Origin: Chloroflexota bacterium
GTDB taxonomy: Bacteria > Chloroflexota > Anaerolineae > Anaerolineales > Villigracilaceae
Assembly (NCBI GenBank): GCA_021796155.1
Contig: JAJYOO010000137.1
Location: forward strand, 1-6,525
Direction of reading: 5' to 3'
Length of the DNA stretch: 6,525 nt
Under the pieces are notes generated by a model, which saw only the letters and a program-made list of their open reading frames with translations, did no database searches and had not been told where the DNA came from. Below, piece after piece: positions 1-6,039 of the stretch; position 1 is the stretch's first letter; each line of letters begins with the position of its first letter. The translations under genes and the position numbers were made by a program.

Positions 1-156
1 TTTCCCCTGCTGATCTTCATGTATGTGCGGCTGGCGCGAAGAGAGGAGCGGGAGTCGCTGGCGGAATTTGGAGAGACCTACGCCAAGTATATTGCGCAGA
101 CGCCTGCCTTCCTGCCGCGTCTCATTCCAGCAAGCTCAGATGGAAACGCCGTGTAA
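1..156 (+). CDS. ICMT/PEMT-like membrane methyltransferase, C-terminal end (5' partial)
   Basis: An open frame enters from the left edge in frame 1 and ends at TAA 154-156, leaving the last 51 residues. It opens with a hydrophobic stretch (FPLLIFMYV), the end of a membrane helix. An Arg/Glu-rich turn (RLARREERESL) and the FGETYAKYIAQTPAFLPRL tail follow. The order Arg-Glu-Glu, then Phe-Gly-Glu-x-Tyr, then Pro-x-Phe-x-Pro is the typical C-terminal signature of bacterial isoprenylcysteine carboxyl methyltransferase-like proteins. In that family this region helps form the SAM and substrate sites at the membrane face. The bacterial substrate is usually unknown, so only the family is claimed. It is probably cotranscribed with the next gene, 42 bases downstream. 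The catalytic N-terminal part lies outside the window. Confidence 0.75.
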   Translation, partial: FPLLIFMYVRLARREERESLAEFGETYAKYIAQTPAFLPRLIPASSDGNAV

Positions 157-198
157 TTTTTTTAGAAGTACTCAAATCGGTCAGATAAGAGGCCTGAT

Positions 199-855
199 AT
201 GCAAAAAGAGAAGACGCAAAAAAATGCGCGTTATATCCCGGCTCTCAGTTTCCACTGGCTTACACCACTATATGATCCCTTGCTCAAATGGGGCATGCGT
301 GAAGAAACCTTCAAACGCAAATTGATCAAGCGTGCCAACATTGGGCCGGACCAGCATGTGCTTGATCTTGGCTGTGGGACTGGGACGTTAACAATCATGC
401 TCAACCAAGCCGCTCCCAATGCGTTCATCACGGGCGTGGATGGTGATCGAGATGTCTTGGCGATTGCCGAGAACAAATCTGCACAGGCACATGTGAATAT
501 TGTGTGGGATTACGGTCTCGCATATGATCTTCCGTACGCAGACGATTCATTTGATATGGTTGTGAGCAGTCTCGTGATCCATCATCTCGTCAGCAAAGAT
601 AAGGTACGCGCTTTTCGGGAAGTGCGCCGCGTCCTTCGACCCGACAGCGGATTTCACCTCCTGGACTTTGGCCGTCCCTTCAGCCCGCTCACTCATTTTC
701 AAAGTGCAATCATGAAAAATCTCGAAGAGGCCGCCGACAATTTCAGAGGGCACATCCTGCCCATGTTGAGAGAAGCAGGGTTTGATTCCGCTACTGAGGC
801 GGAACACATGAATACCATCTTTGGACCGATCTGGTTTTATGAAGCCGTCAAATAA
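199..855 (+). CDS. Class I SAM-dependent methyltransferase (UbiE/Methyltransf_11-like)
   Basis: A 218-residue soluble protein with a Rossmann-type methyltransferase fold. Motif I is VLDLGCGTGTL at residues 54-64. An acidic strand-2 end (GVDGD, 79-83) would bind the SAM ribose. A motif IV-like stretch follows (DDSFDMVVSSLVIHHL, near 115-130), then the REVRRVLRPD segment typical of UbiE/COQ5-like enzymes. The ATG is preceded by AAGAGG (187-192) at six bases, supporting this start. An N-terminal Tyr/Trp-rich segment (residues 12-31, with WLTPLYDPLLKW) resembles the substrate-side cap of quinone or small-molecule methyltransferases. The only cysteine is in motif I, so the cysteines expected of an arsenite methyltransferase are absent. 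The substrate is unknown. It sits between an ICMT-like gene and a membrane-anchored protein, with 24 bases to the latter, and is probably in their operon. Confidence 0.85.
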   Translation: MQKEKTQKNARYIPALSFHWLTPLYDPLLKWGMREETFKRKLIKRANIGPDQHVLDLGCGTGTLTIMLNQAAPNAFITGVDGDRDVLAIAENKSAQAHVNIVWDYGLAYDLPYADDSFDMVVSSLVIHHLVSKDKVRAFREVRRVLRPDSGFHLLDFGRPFSPLTHFQSAIMKNLEEAADNFRGHILPMLREAGFDSATEAEHMNTIFGPIWFYEAVK

Positions 856-879
856 AGAGCCAATCAAAAGAGGAGAGAG

Positions 880-1959
880 ATGTTAGATCCAAATCTGAAT
901 AGAAAGCCAACCGCCCATCGAGTGACCAGCAGAACGACGAGCAGGAAGCGCGTTCCTTTGCGAACAACGACTGTAGCGGCATTGTCGCCCGAGGAGAAAC
1001 CCTCGTACCCGTTCATCACCCGCCTGTATCCATTTCTGGTTTTGTTATCCTTCGTGCTTGGGATTCTGACCAGCTACTTTGTCTGGGGGCAGAAGCTGAG
1101 GCAAGCCACCCAGGCTGGCAACGTTCAATCTGCAGCAACCTCCTCTGTCGCCAGCGGCCAAAACGGGAACGGGATAGATACCGCGGCGCTGATGAAGCAA
1201 GTCAATCCACCCGAGGGATATAAACTCCCCGTTCGCTTCGGCAACCTCGGACCGCGCCTGATCGAAAGCGGAGCGATCAACCCTGACGCGTTCGCGTCCG
1301 TGTATCAACAGTCCGGGGATCCGTTGACGCAGGATCAAGTCGAGATATTGAAACAGGGAAGCAATGATCAGGTCATCATTACACAGAAGAACGCTCATTT
1401 CCTTCTAAATTTCTTTTGGGCAGTTGGTCTCGCAAATAAGAATCCAATTCTTACAAATGGACCGATCACCCAATATAGTAACGGTCAGATCGATCAGTTC
1501 GCGTCCACGGGCGGTTGGACACTTGGCACAAAGCCTGTCAAGGATTTATACGCAAGTACTGAGTTAATTTCACTGACAACCGAACAACAAGCACGCCTGG
1601 AGCAAGTGGCATCAGCCGTCTATCGTCCATGTTGTGATAATCCAACCCTTTTCCCCGATTGCAATCACGGTATGGCAATGCTGGGATTGTTAGAGTTGAT
1701 GGCGTACAACGGCGCCAGTGTAGATGAGATGTTCGAGGCCGCCAAATACGTAAACGCATTTTGGTTTCCACAACAGGCATTGGAGGTGGCTATCGATCTC
1801 AAGTCGAATCGGCATATGGATTTCGTTCAAGCTGATGCACGCCAGGTCATAGGGAAAGATTTCTTTTCCGCAACCGGAGCAAGCCGAGTCCACGCCTCTC
1901 TTCAGTCGGAGGGCCTGCTTTCAACAATGCCAGGGAATGGTGGTAACTGTGGAAGTTAG
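880..1959 (+). CDS. Membrane-anchored extracytoplasmic protein with Cys-Cys/Asp-Cys-Asn-His motif, function unknown
   Basis: A 359-residue protein. The start has AGGAG at 871-875, four bases upstream. Residues 1-48 are polar and rich in Arg, Thr and Ser. A single hydrophobic helix follows at about 50-69 (LYPFLVLLSFVLGILTSYF). By the positive-inside rule the remaining 290 residues lie outside the membrane. A low-complexity Ala/Ser/Gly/Asn linker (about 75-100) leads to a globular region. Its most striking part is YRPCCDNPTLFPDCNHGMAM (residues 248-267), with C251, C252, D260, C261 and H263, a plausible metal, heme or cluster site. Other distinctive segments are NFFWAVGLANKNPIL (177-191) and STGGWTLG (209-216). 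A lone C357 sits in a Gly/Asn-rich tail. I have a vague impression of similar proteins in Chloroflexota, unchecked, and no function is known to me. Its neighbours are a methyltransferase and a DMT transporter. Confidence 0.8.
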   Translation: MLDPNLNRKPTAHRVTSRTTSRKRVPLRTTTVAALSPEEKPSYPFITRLYPFLVLLSFVLGILTSYFVWGQKLRQATQAGNVQSAATSSVASGQNGNGIDTAALMKQVNPPEGYKLPVRFGNLGPRLIESGAINPDAFASVYQQSGDPLTQDQVEILKQGSNDQVIITQKNAHFLLNFFWAVGLANKNPILTNGPITQYSNGQIDQFASTGGWTLGTKPVKDLYASTELISLTTEQQARLEQVASAVYRPCCDNPTLFPDCNHGMAMLGLLELMAYNGASVDEMFEAAKYVNAFWFPQQALEVAIDLKSNRHMDFVQADARQVIGKDFFSATGASRVHASLQSEGLLSTMPGNGGNCGS

Positions 1960-2005
1960 ACTCACGCGCTGTATATCAAGAGCCAAAAAATAAAGGACAA
2001 TCCGC

Positions 2006-2010
2006 AGGTG
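2006..2010 (+). promoter_or_regulatory. Ribosome binding site deciding the GTG start of the EamA gene
   Basis: AGGTG lies five bases before the GTG at 2016, and no in-frame ATG or TTG lies between it and the previous gene's stop. A second purine stretch, AAAGGA at 1992-1997, is too far upstream to serve this start. Confidence 0.45.
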
Positions 2011-2015
2011 TTGCT

Positions 2016-2885
2016 GTGTGGGCTTTTCTGGCGATAAGTGCCGCGGTATTCACTTCCTTCAACCCCATCCTTTACAAGCGAATCCTTAAGGATGCTGACA
2101 CGATTGTAGTGGTCTGGGGTATCACTTCGCTTTCTCTGCCATTGCTTGCATTGTTCACCTTTACACCGATGTCGAACATCCCGGCCATTGATTGGTTGTT
2201 CGCCTTTGGAGTGCTGGGTTCCGCGGCTTTGAACGTTGTGGCGCAGGTTGCATCCACACGCGCGTTGAAGTTGGCAGATGTTTCACTGGTCACTCCCCTG
2301 CTTATCTTCAGTCCAGTCTTCACGGTGTTAATTTCAGCTGTTTTTCTCGGCGAGATACCATCCGTCCGCGGACTGTTAGGCGTAGGCCTGGTTCTCATCG
2401 GAGCTTATTGGCTCAACCGCAGTTCGGATGCAGGCTGGCTCGCGCCCATCAAATCGCTGACATTCACGCCCGGCGTTGCGCTCGTTCTGTTTGCAGGATT
2501 GCTGTGGGCGATTACGCCACTGTTCGAAAAGACCGCGATCCTGCACACCAACCCGGAAGACCCGCGCTTTGCGGCATTCGTGGCTACTGCCCTCCTGACC
2601 TTTCTCTTAACGCCCCTGGCGTTGATGCGCGGCAAGTCAGCCATTGCCAAACTATCTTTGCATCGTCGCGAATTGATCCTCGCTGGACTCATCGCAGGCA
2701 TTGCACCTGTTCTGGGCTATACTGCATACAGCCTTGGCCTTTTGGGATACGTCACAACGCTTTTTAAGTTAAGTACGTTAATGACCGTCATCTGGAGTCT
2801 TTTGTTCCTTCATGAACGCGGAGCGGCTCAACGCCTGCCAGCGTCGCTGGTGATGGTCATCGGTGCGATACTGATCGCTACGTAA
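2016..2885 (+). CDS. EamA/DMT-family transporter (10 transmembrane helices)
   Basis: A 289-residue, almost wholly hydrophobic protein made of two EamA repeats, about residues 1-134 and 150-289. The first repeat ends with the family hallmark: a helix with ALKLADVSLVTPLLIFSPVF (83-102), then a Leu-Gly-Glu turn (E113) and a final helix. The second has the matching HER turn (E267) after FKLSTLMTVIWSLLF. Length and ten-helix layout match the drug/metabolite transporter superfamily, whose members exchange or export amino acids, sugars, nucleosides and other small metabolites. The substrate cannot be predicted. Translation begins at GTG. It lies 56 bases after the Cys/His-motif protein and 57 before the YHS protein, so it is probably in the same operon and may move a compound made or bound by its neighbours. 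Confidence 0.85.
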   Translation: MWAFLAISAAVFTSFNPILYKRILKDADTIVVVWGITSLSLPLLALFTFTPMSNIPAIDWLFAFGVLGSAALNVVAQVASTRALKLADVSLVTPLLIFSPVFTVLISAVFLGEIPSVRGLLGVGLVLIGAYWLNRSSDAGWLAPIKSLTFTPGVALVLFAGLLWAITPLFEKTAILHTNPEDPRFAAFVATALLTFLLTPLALMRGKSAIAKLSLHRRELILAGLIAGIAPVLGYTAYSLGLLGYVTTLFKLSTLMTVIWSLLFLHERGAAQRLPASLVMVIGAILIAT

Positions 2886-2930
2886 AAAGATGTGCGAACG
2901 AATCATCAAGTAAAGCAGATTTTACTGGAT

Positions 2931-2934
2931 GGAG
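2931..2934 (+). promoter_or_regulatory. Ribosome binding site deciding the YHS gene start
   Basis: GGAG stands eight bases before ATG 2943. The upstream in-frame GTG at 2892 has only an A-rich stretch before it and would add 17 residues that do not belong to the YHS fold. Confidence 0.55.
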
Positions 2935-2942
2935 TTTTGAGC

Positions 2943-3143
2943 ATGGAAGAAGAAAATCAAACTGCTTACGTAGCAAAAACAGCCTGCGGTGGGAAGATCA
3001 AAGATACAACAAACTACCCAAGCGCGGTCTATCGCGGCGAACGCGTTTACTTCTGCACGCAGGCCTGCCTACGCGTGTTTGAACAAGATCCCGAACCTTT
3101 TCTAAATGGAGAGATCGAGCATCCGGTAGGTGAAGATGAATAG
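2943..3143 (+). CDS. Small stand-alone YHS/TRASH-like metal-binding domain protein
   Basis: A 66-residue protein consisting of little more than one domain. The first cysteine is C15 in a Cys-Gly-Gly turn, where classical YHS domains have Cys-Gly-Met. The core then runs AVYRGERVYFCTQACLRVF (residues 28-46), giving C38-x3-C42 followed by an aromatic residue, then DPEPFL. Tyr-Phe-Cys-x3-Cys-x3-Phe then Asp-Pro-Glu is the YHS signature. The domain also occurs in copper ATPases, mercury-related proteins and monooxygenases, where the cysteines are thought to bind metal. No signal peptide or membrane helix is seen, so it is probably cytoplasmic. An upstream in-frame GTG at 2892 could give an 83-residue form, but the ribosome site favours ATG 2943. 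It is the last gene of the plus-strand cluster. A metal sensor, chaperone or buffer role is inferred from the family. Confidence 0.75.
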   Translation: MEEENQTAYVAKTACGGKIKDTTNYPSAVYRGERVYFCTQACLRVFEQDPEPFLNGEIEHPVGEDE

Positions 3144-3167
3144 AAAAGCCAGCTCTCATCTCAGCTT

Positions 3168-3250
3168 TCTCAGAATGGGTTGCGGCCCAGCCGAACTGCT
3201 TGCAAGAGGACTCTGGCCAAGTTTAATAGAATCTTTCTGAGACCCTTTTT
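3168..3250 (+). terminator. Possible hairpin terminator between convergent genes
   Basis: TCTCAGAA (3168-3175) pairs perfectly with TTCTGAGA (3235-3242). Inside the loop, GGCCCAG (3184-3190) can pair with CTGGCC (3213-3218) with one bulged C. Five T residues follow at 3246-3250. It lies where the plus-strand cluster should end, 25 bases after the YHS stop codon and before the end of the minus-strand gene. The loop is long for a classical Rho-independent terminator, so the call is weak. Confidence 0.3.
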
Positions 3251-3277
3251 GAAAAGCATCCCGCAATTGCTTCATTC

Positions 3278-4798
3278 TTAATGAATCACTGGTCGGGTCA
3301 AATCGTAAATCACAAAACCGTTGCCTTGTTGATAGACCGAATATCGTGCCAATTGCTGTTTGAGTTCTGGCTGGCGGCCGAGCTCGGTGAAATCCGTCAC
3401 GAGGAAATAATGTTTGCCTTGAGTCAAATTGCTGAACGTTTGGCTGAACTTGAAGAACGCGCCGCGCACATCATGATAATCAATATCGCCAGAGTTCGGC
3501 CAAATGATTGCATTCTGCCAACCCCAATACGCCAGCCTGCCGCCGTAATCTTGTGTCAACGCAACGACGCCAGAACCATGATTGAAGATGGTACCGATCT
3601 CAGCCCACATCGTCGTCTGCGGACGATAATCCACTGCTTTCAGTTGGCCGCGAACATCCCAAACAGTCGCTAACACACCATACAGGAGAACGAGCGATGT
3701 TACGACGCGCCCCCAACGGACGGCCGTTAGTTCGGCGAGACGTGACATCACCAGGTCCGCGACCGGCGCGAGAGAAATGGAGACTAACGGAATGAATGGC
3801 TCCTGATAGTAATCGTGGGTGCCAATGGCATAATCGAAAAACAGACCGTAAACAATGTACGCGATCCACAGCCCAATCAAAAGACTCCGTACGCTTCTTT
3901 CACGGACGATAAAAATACCCAGCAGCCCGAGCATGATCGCCACCGCGCCCACAGCCATGTTTGCTTTCGCCGCCCAATTAACATAATTGATCGGACTCAA
4001 TAACAGGCTCGGAATGAATCGTCCGCTGAATTGTTTGCCTAAGAATCCATTCAGAACAATGCCATAGAAGAGATAGGCCGCGCCTGGCAAAACTCCTAAT
4101 ATCACAATCAACCAAACCTGTGCGTTGCGAATCAAGTCACGCAGCTTGTAGCTTCCCAGCACTTCACCAAGCGCCGCTCCAATCACAAAAAAGGCGGCAT
4201 AAAATTTTATAAAGATCGCGAAGCCGCCCAAAAGTCCCGCGAGAATCGCAAACAACCAGGAGGGTCGCTTAATCCAAAAATGGAATGCCCACCAGAAAGC
4301 GATGATCAACATCACCATGAATGGATCAGGTTGGAAAGCGCGGCTGGCCATGATCGCATACGGAAAGAAAAGATAATACGCGGTTGCAATCACCGCGCCA
4401 TCGGTTGATATCAAATCTTGAATCAAGAAGAAAAGAAAAATTCCGCCGATGATCCAGAACAGCGATGAATAAATGCGTGCCACCCACAACTGTTCGCCGG
4501 TGAATTGATACGTAAACGCCACCAAATGTTCGACAACTTCCGGCTCGACCTCGGCGCGCGTGCGCCATTGCTGCAACGCCATTTGCCGCTGCCAGTCGGG
4601 GACATTGGGCGCAGTTTGATAATACATGCCGCGTGTTTTCAGCGCACTGAGCAATTGCCGCGTGGGATGAAAATCAAGCGGGAGGTTGGTTAGATCGTAG
4701 AGTCGAATCGCAAGCCCAAGCCCAAACAAAACCATCAACGTGGTTATAAGAAACCAACGTGGCGCAAAAAAGGAACGAACATGATCTGATGAATTCAT
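3278..4798 (-). CDS. Polytopic GT-C glycosyltransferase (ArnT/PMT, GT39-like)
   Basis: A 506-residue integral membrane protein read from ATG at 4798; an in-frame TTG at 4807 would add three residues and neither has a clear ribosome site. A first helix (about 15-34) is followed by an external loop carrying LPLDFHPTR (39-47). Its Asp42 sits where GT-C enzymes place the catalytic or metal-binding acid. A second loop motif, RAFQPDPF (153-160), matches the family's second acidic loop. About ten to eleven helices follow, with a THDYYQEPFIP segment (327-337) typical of ArnT/PMT-like proteins. The last 110 residues form a soluble, probably external domain. Such enzymes move a sugar from a polyprenyl-phosphate carrier to a lipid, glycan or protein outside the membrane. 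The acceptor here is unknown. The gene is alone on this strand, convergent with the YHS gene and divergent from cytochrome b. Confidence 0.8.
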   Translation of the reverse strand: MNSSDHVRSFFAPRWFLITTLMVLFGLGLAIRLYDLTNLPLDFHPTRQLLSALKTRGMYYQTAPNVPDWQRQMALQQWRTRAEVEPEVVEHLVAFTYQFTGEQLWVARIYSSLFWIIGGIFLFFLIQDLISTDGAVIATAYYLFFPYAIMASRAFQPDPFMVMLIIAFWWAFHFWIKRPSWLFAILAGLLGGFAIFIKFYAAFFVIGAALGEVLGSYKLRDLIRNAQVWLIVILGVLPGAAYLFYGIVLNGFLGKQFSGRFIPSLLLSPINYVNWAAKANMAVGAVAIMLGLLGIFIVRERSVRSLLIGLWIAYIVYGLFFDYAIGTHDYYQEPFIPLVSISLAPVADLVMSRLAELTAVRWGRVVTSLVLLYGVLATVWDVRGQLKAVDYRPQTTMWAEIGTIFNHGSGVVALTQDYGGRLAYWGWQNAIIWPNSGDIDYHDVRGAFFKFSQTFSNLTQGKHYFLVTDFTELGRQPELKQQLARYSVYQQGNGFVIYDLTRPVIH

Positions 4799-4890
4799 CG
4801 GGGGCAAATTCTAACACTGCCCGTTCACGGCAGGATTACGACGTTTTGCATAAGCTAAATTGCCTATATCAAAAATACGATTAATGGCGC

Positions 4891-4919
4891 TTGGTTCTCA
4901 GTGGCGATAGCCATAAAAT
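4891..4919 (+). promoter_or_regulatory. Candidate sigma-70-type promoter of the cytochrome b gene
   Basis: TTGGTT (4891-4896) and TAAAAT (4914-4919) are separated by 17 bases. The -10 matches five of six consensus positions, while the -35 matches only its TTG. Transcription would begin near 4926, about 28 bases before the ATG. The placement is good, but the match is by eye in a modestly A+T-rich spacer. Confidence 0.35.
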
Positions 4920-4941
4920 GAGGCAACTTTCAAATTACGCC

Positions 4942-4948
4942 AAAGGAG
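4942..4948 (+). promoter_or_regulatory. Strong ribosome binding site of cytochrome b
   Basis: AAAGGAG lies five bases before ATG 4954. It rules out the upstream in-frame TTG at 4891 and ATG at 4918, which would prepend residues unlike a cytochrome b N-terminus. Confidence 0.75.
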
Positions 4949-4953
4949 ACTCT

Positions 4954-6027
4954 ATGAAAGCTACTGCAGCTTCAACACAGTCAGCCCAACGACCGACATT
5001 CAACGAGTGGCTGATCGAACGAACAGGTTGGAAAGGACTCACGTATCCGGTTCCCGCTCACGCAAATACAATTTGGTATTTGCTGGGCGGGATTTCATTT
5101 GTCGGGTTTCTGATCCTGTTTGCGACCGGAATCTACATGGCGCAGTTTTACAATGCGTCGCCTAGCGAAGCTCAGCAAAGCGTGGTTTATTTGATCACTG
5201 GAGTTCCACTCGGCGATCTGATCCGTTCGATCCATTTCTGGACAGCGCAAGTTGTCACCTTGACGGTCCTTTTGCATTTCCTGCGCATCCTGTTCACGGG
5301 TGCATATAAAAAGCCACGCGAGCTCCAATGGTTCGTTGGCCTTGGATTGCTGCTGATCACCTTTGGCGCTGTGTATACGGGTTCGGTGCTCAAGTACGAT
5401 CAGGAGGGCATGGAAGCGCTTGAACACGCCAAAGCGGCAGGCGCGCTCATGGGACCTCTGGGCATATTCTTCTCTTCAGAATTCAGCCGGAGCGATTCCC
5501 TCTTGATTCGTCTCTTCAGCTTGCATACTTCGCTCCTCCCGATGGCCTTCGCGGCCTTGATCGGCATACATATTTATCTCATCAATCAGCATGGCATCTC
5601 GCCCAAAGTTACTGCCGACGCTACAACTCGCAAGACAAAAGGCGAAGGCGAGTCGCGCTTCGATCTTCATCTTAGAAGCATGATCGGGTTTGGCCTGATC
5701 CTATTTGCCATCATTTTGGTGCTGGCGTTGATTCTTCCTGCGCCCCTTGGACATCCCGGTATTCCTGGCGTAGAGGTCGCCAAACCATGGTGGATGTTTA
5801 TATGGCTCTTCCCGGCAGAGACAGTTCTCGGAATACGCGGCCTGATCATTGTTCCGGCCTTCTTGGGATTGCTACTTATCTTAGTGCCAGTTCTTGACCG
5901 CAGCCCTTATCTCAGTCTTTTCAAACGCAAATGGATTGTGATCGTGGCAGGCAGTATCCTGCTTCTGGCGATTGTCAGCGGGATTGTCTCAGCGCTGGCT
6001 CCTGTAGCCAATCACCTTGGCATGTAA
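4954..6027 (+). CDS. Cytochrome b, b6-type fused to a subunit-IV-like C-terminal half
   Basis: A 357-residue integral membrane diheme cytochrome b of a Rieske/cytochrome b (bc or alternative) complex. Residues 1-215 form the b6-like half with four helices. Heme ligands are H94 and H108 (13 residues between) and H191 and H206 (14 between). The 14-residue spacing is the b6f-type pattern, against 13 in mitochondrial-type cytochrome b. The loop YKKPREL (118-124) is also b6-like. After a charged linker (218-240) come three helices like subunit IV. The Qo motif Pro-Glu-Trp-Tyr appears as P278-W-W-M, and the b6 SLPWDQ region reads VLKYDQ. The protein has no cysteine, so the covalently bound heme of true b6f complexes cannot form. 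It probably oxidises a quinol and passes electrons to a partner encoded nearby. No Rieske gene lies in the window. Confidence 0.88.
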   Translation: MKATAASTQSAQRPTFNEWLIERTGWKGLTYPVPAHANTIWYLLGGISFVGFLILFATGIYMAQFYNASPSEAQQSVVYLITGVPLGDLIRSIHFWTAQVVTLTVLLHFLRILFTGAYKKPRELQWFVGLGLLLITFGAVYTGSVLKYDQEGMEALEHAKAAGALMGPLGIFFSSEFSRSDSLLIRLFSLHTSLLPMAFAALIGIHIYLINQHGISPKVTADATTRKTKGEGESRFDLHLRSMIGFGLILFAIILVLALILPAPLGHPGIPGVEVAKPWWMFIWLFPAETVLGIRGLIIVPAFLGLLLILVPVLDRSPYLSLFKRKWIVIVAGSILLLAIVSGIVSALAPVANHLGM

Positions 6028-6031
6028 AGGA
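6026..6031 (+). promoter_or_regulatory. Ribosome binding site deciding the start of the secreted protein
   Basis: AAAGGA overlaps the cytochrome b stop codon and lies eight bases before ATG 6040. The in-frame ATG at 6031 touches this purine stretch, leaving no spacing, so 6040 is preferred. Confidence 0.6.
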
Positions 6032-6039
6032 TGACGGAT

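Noticed and set aside
23..325. Open frame spanning the ICMT end and the methyltransferase start
   Set aside because: It is out of frame with two recognisable proteins and its translation is Arg-rich with no family features, so it is a shadow frame.
199..855. Arsenite methyltransferase (ArsM), suggested by the nearby metal-binding proteins
   Set aside because: The only cysteine is in motif I; the conserved arsenic-binding cysteines are absent. The motifs are generic UbiE-like.
1618..1677. c-type heme site in the Cys/His-motif protein
   Set aside because: No CxxCH is present; the order is Cys-Cys-x8-Cys-Asn-His, which does not fit a covalent heme signature.
880..2015. Repeat made of AGAGCCAA before the Cys/His protein (856-863) and before the EamA gene (1980-1987)
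   Set aside because: Only eight bases are shared, next to A-rich ribosome-site regions; chance is sufficient.
2192..2767. A 191-codon plus-strand frame inside the EamA gene
   Set aside because: It overlaps a clear ten-helix transporter, and its Arg/His/Cys-rich product is typical of a shifted frame.
3281..3673. A 130-codon plus-strand frame opposite the glycosyltransferase
   Set aside because: It is antisense to a convincing membrane protein and shows no domain or ribosome site.
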